15,097 bases of DNA, from NCBI GenBank assembly GCA_002359495.1, contig DENB01000062.1, forward strand, positions 124,560 through 139,656, read 5' to 3'. The DNA comes from Enterobacteriaceae bacterium UBA2655. Its GTDB lineage: Bacteria > Pseudomonadota > Gammaproteobacteria > Enterobacterales > Enterobacteriaceae. A program made the translations under genes and the position numbers. The notes under the pieces are model-generated. The model ran no database searches, was not told the DNA's origin, and saw only the letters and a program-made list of their open reading frames with translations. Of this stretch, positions 14,179-15,097 are shown one piece after another (the first letter of the stretch is position 1; each line of letters starts with the position of its first letter).

Positions 14179-15097
14179 TTAAAGAATGATAAGCTTTTTT
14201 TCGGCTTTCGTAAGGTTTTCGCTGCCGCTTTCGGTGATATGAATCATATCCTCGATGCGCACGCCGAACTTTCCGGGGATGTAAACGCCCGGCTCGCAGG
14301 TGACGACGGTTCCGGCGGGAAGCGGCCTGTCGCCCTTGGGACTGGCGTTCGGCCCCTCGTGGATATAGAGTCCGACGCTGTGGCCAAGACTGTGACTGAA
14401 ATACTGTCCGTAGCCCGCGCCGTCGATGACGTCGCGCGCCGCCTTGTCCATATCAATCCCCATGATGCCCGGCTTTGCCGCTTCACATCCGGCGAGCTGG
14501 GCGCGGAGGACGACGTCGTATACCCTCTTCATTTCGTCGCTGGCTTCGCCCAGCGCGACCGTGCGGGTCATATCGGAGCAATAGCCGTTTATTTTGCAGC
14601 CAAAGTCCATCGTGATGAAATCGCCTTTTTCGAGCTTCTTGCTCCCCGGCACGCCGTGCGGCCGGCTGCTGTTCGCGCCGGAAACGCAGATGGTCTCAAA
14701 CGCAAGGCCCTCCGAGCCGCCCTTCGTCATGCGGTATTCAAGCTCGGCGGAAACGTCCTTTTCAGTGAGTCCCGGCTTTATAAAGCCCAAAACATAGTCG
14801 AGCGCCTTTTCCGCGATGCGCTGCGCCGCGACAATGCTGTCGATCTCGTACTGTTCCTTGATCTCGCGCAGCGAAACGGTGACGTTCTGCGCTGGAACCA
14901 TGTCGATGTCGAGCTTCGCCGAAACGCGCTGCCACTCGCTGTAGCTCAGGCTCTCGTCCTGCGCGCCGACTTTTTCGATTTTGTTCTCCGTAAGCAGGCG
15001 CCCCACGATGTCCATATCCTTGTCGTCGGCGGTGCAGAGAAGCACTTGCGCGCCCTTGACCTTTTCCTGCGCCGCTTCGATATAGCGGCCGTCCGTA
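14179..15097 (-). CDS. M24 family Xaa-Pro aminopeptidase, 5' end cut off by the window
   Basis: The frame is open to the window edge, so the 305 visible residues lack roughly the first 50. The visible N-terminal part starts TDGRYIEAAQEKV, typical of the creatinase/prolidase N-terminal domain. The pita-bread catalytic domain shows all five metal ligands: Asp in ITMDFG, Asp in YCSDMTRT, His in GHSVGLYIHEG, Glu in VTCEPGVY and Glu in VRIEDMIHI. It should be a dimetal (Mn/Co) exopeptidase removing N-terminal residues before proline, cytosolic, of the YqhT/PepP/PepQ group; aminopeptidase and dipeptidase activity are hard to tell apart. A GTG at 15045 is internal, not a start. It precedes efp in the same direction. 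Confidence 0.93.
   Translation of the reverse strand, partial: TDGRYIEAAQEKVKGAQVLLCTADDKDMDIVGRLLTENKIEKVGAQDESLSYSEWQRVSAKLDIDMVPAQNVTVSLREIKEQYEIDSIVAAQRIAEKALDYVLGFIKPGLTEKDVSAELEYRMTKGGSEGLAFETICVSGANSSRPHGVPGSKKLEKGDFITMDFGCKINGYCSDMTRTVALGEASDEMKRVYDVVLRAQLAGCEAAKPGIMGIDMDKAARDVIDGAGYGQYFSHSLGHSVGLYIHEGPNASPKGDRPLPAGTVVTCEPGVYIPGKFGVRIEDMIHITESGSENLTKAEKKLIIL

Noticed and set aside
15043..15045. GTG as the start of the M24 peptidase
   Set aside because: The frame is open beyond it and encodes a conserved TDGRYIEAA segment up to the window edge, so the gene is simply truncated.

Overview
The window reads as two unrelated bacterial genomes joined end to end. Positions 1 to about 10,300 carry genes that match Enterobacterales families closely: dinG-ybiB, mlrA-yohO-yehW-yehX in the Escherichia gene order, a LexA box before dinG, and GC-rich codon use with modest Shine-Dalgarno sites. 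Gene content suggests a Pantoea/Erwinia/Mixta-like member, which is an inference only. Positions from about 10,300 to 15,097 look like a Clostridia (Oscillospiraceae-like) chromosome: a malic enzyme, a CD1247-type acidic zinc-ribbon protein, elongation factor P and an Xaa-Pro aminopeptidase. These have strong AGGAGG-type ribosome sites and AT-rich promoters with TATAAT-like -10 boxes.

The seam falls inside one open reading frame (9782-10738, minus strand). Its first ~140 residues are a MacB/LolD-type ABC ATPase of Firmicute character. From the ABC signature onwards it is the YehX/OsmV osmoprotectant ATPase, including the CBS tail. The switch lies in the codons for [10 protein letters not shown] (10289-10318), a stretch both parents would share. 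A chimeric contig, for example from a gut metagenome, is the most economical explanation; a real gene fusion cannot be excluded from sequence alone.

Left part: an M20 amidohydrolase (+, 235-1389) converges on the SOS-controlled dinG-ybiB pair (minus, 4639 to 1415). A LysR regulator (minus, ends 4695) is divergent from a YbdH-like iron-dependent alcohol dehydrogenase (+, 5769-6854). An XRE-cupin regulator is translationally coupled to a GNAT acetyltransferase (minus, 7966-6888). mlrA (+, 8118-8852) follows, with an MlrA-box-like inverted repeat upstream, then the 35-residue membrane protein YohO (+, 8963-9070). The 3' end of yohO overlaps the 3' end of yehW (minus).

Right part: malic enzyme (+, 10934-12106) has a clear promoter. 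A roughly 120-bp extended hairpin fills the gap to a convergent GNAT gene that is broken by one in-frame TAG. Then come the CD1247-type protein, efp and a partial M24 peptidase, all on the minus strand; efp has its own good promoter. I see no CRISPR array, transposase, prophage, tRNA or rRNA. No convincing new defence or biosynthetic system is present. The points that merit attention are the chimeric ABC gene, the nonsense-interrupted GNAT, the large intergenic hairpin and the putative MlrA autoregulatory site.
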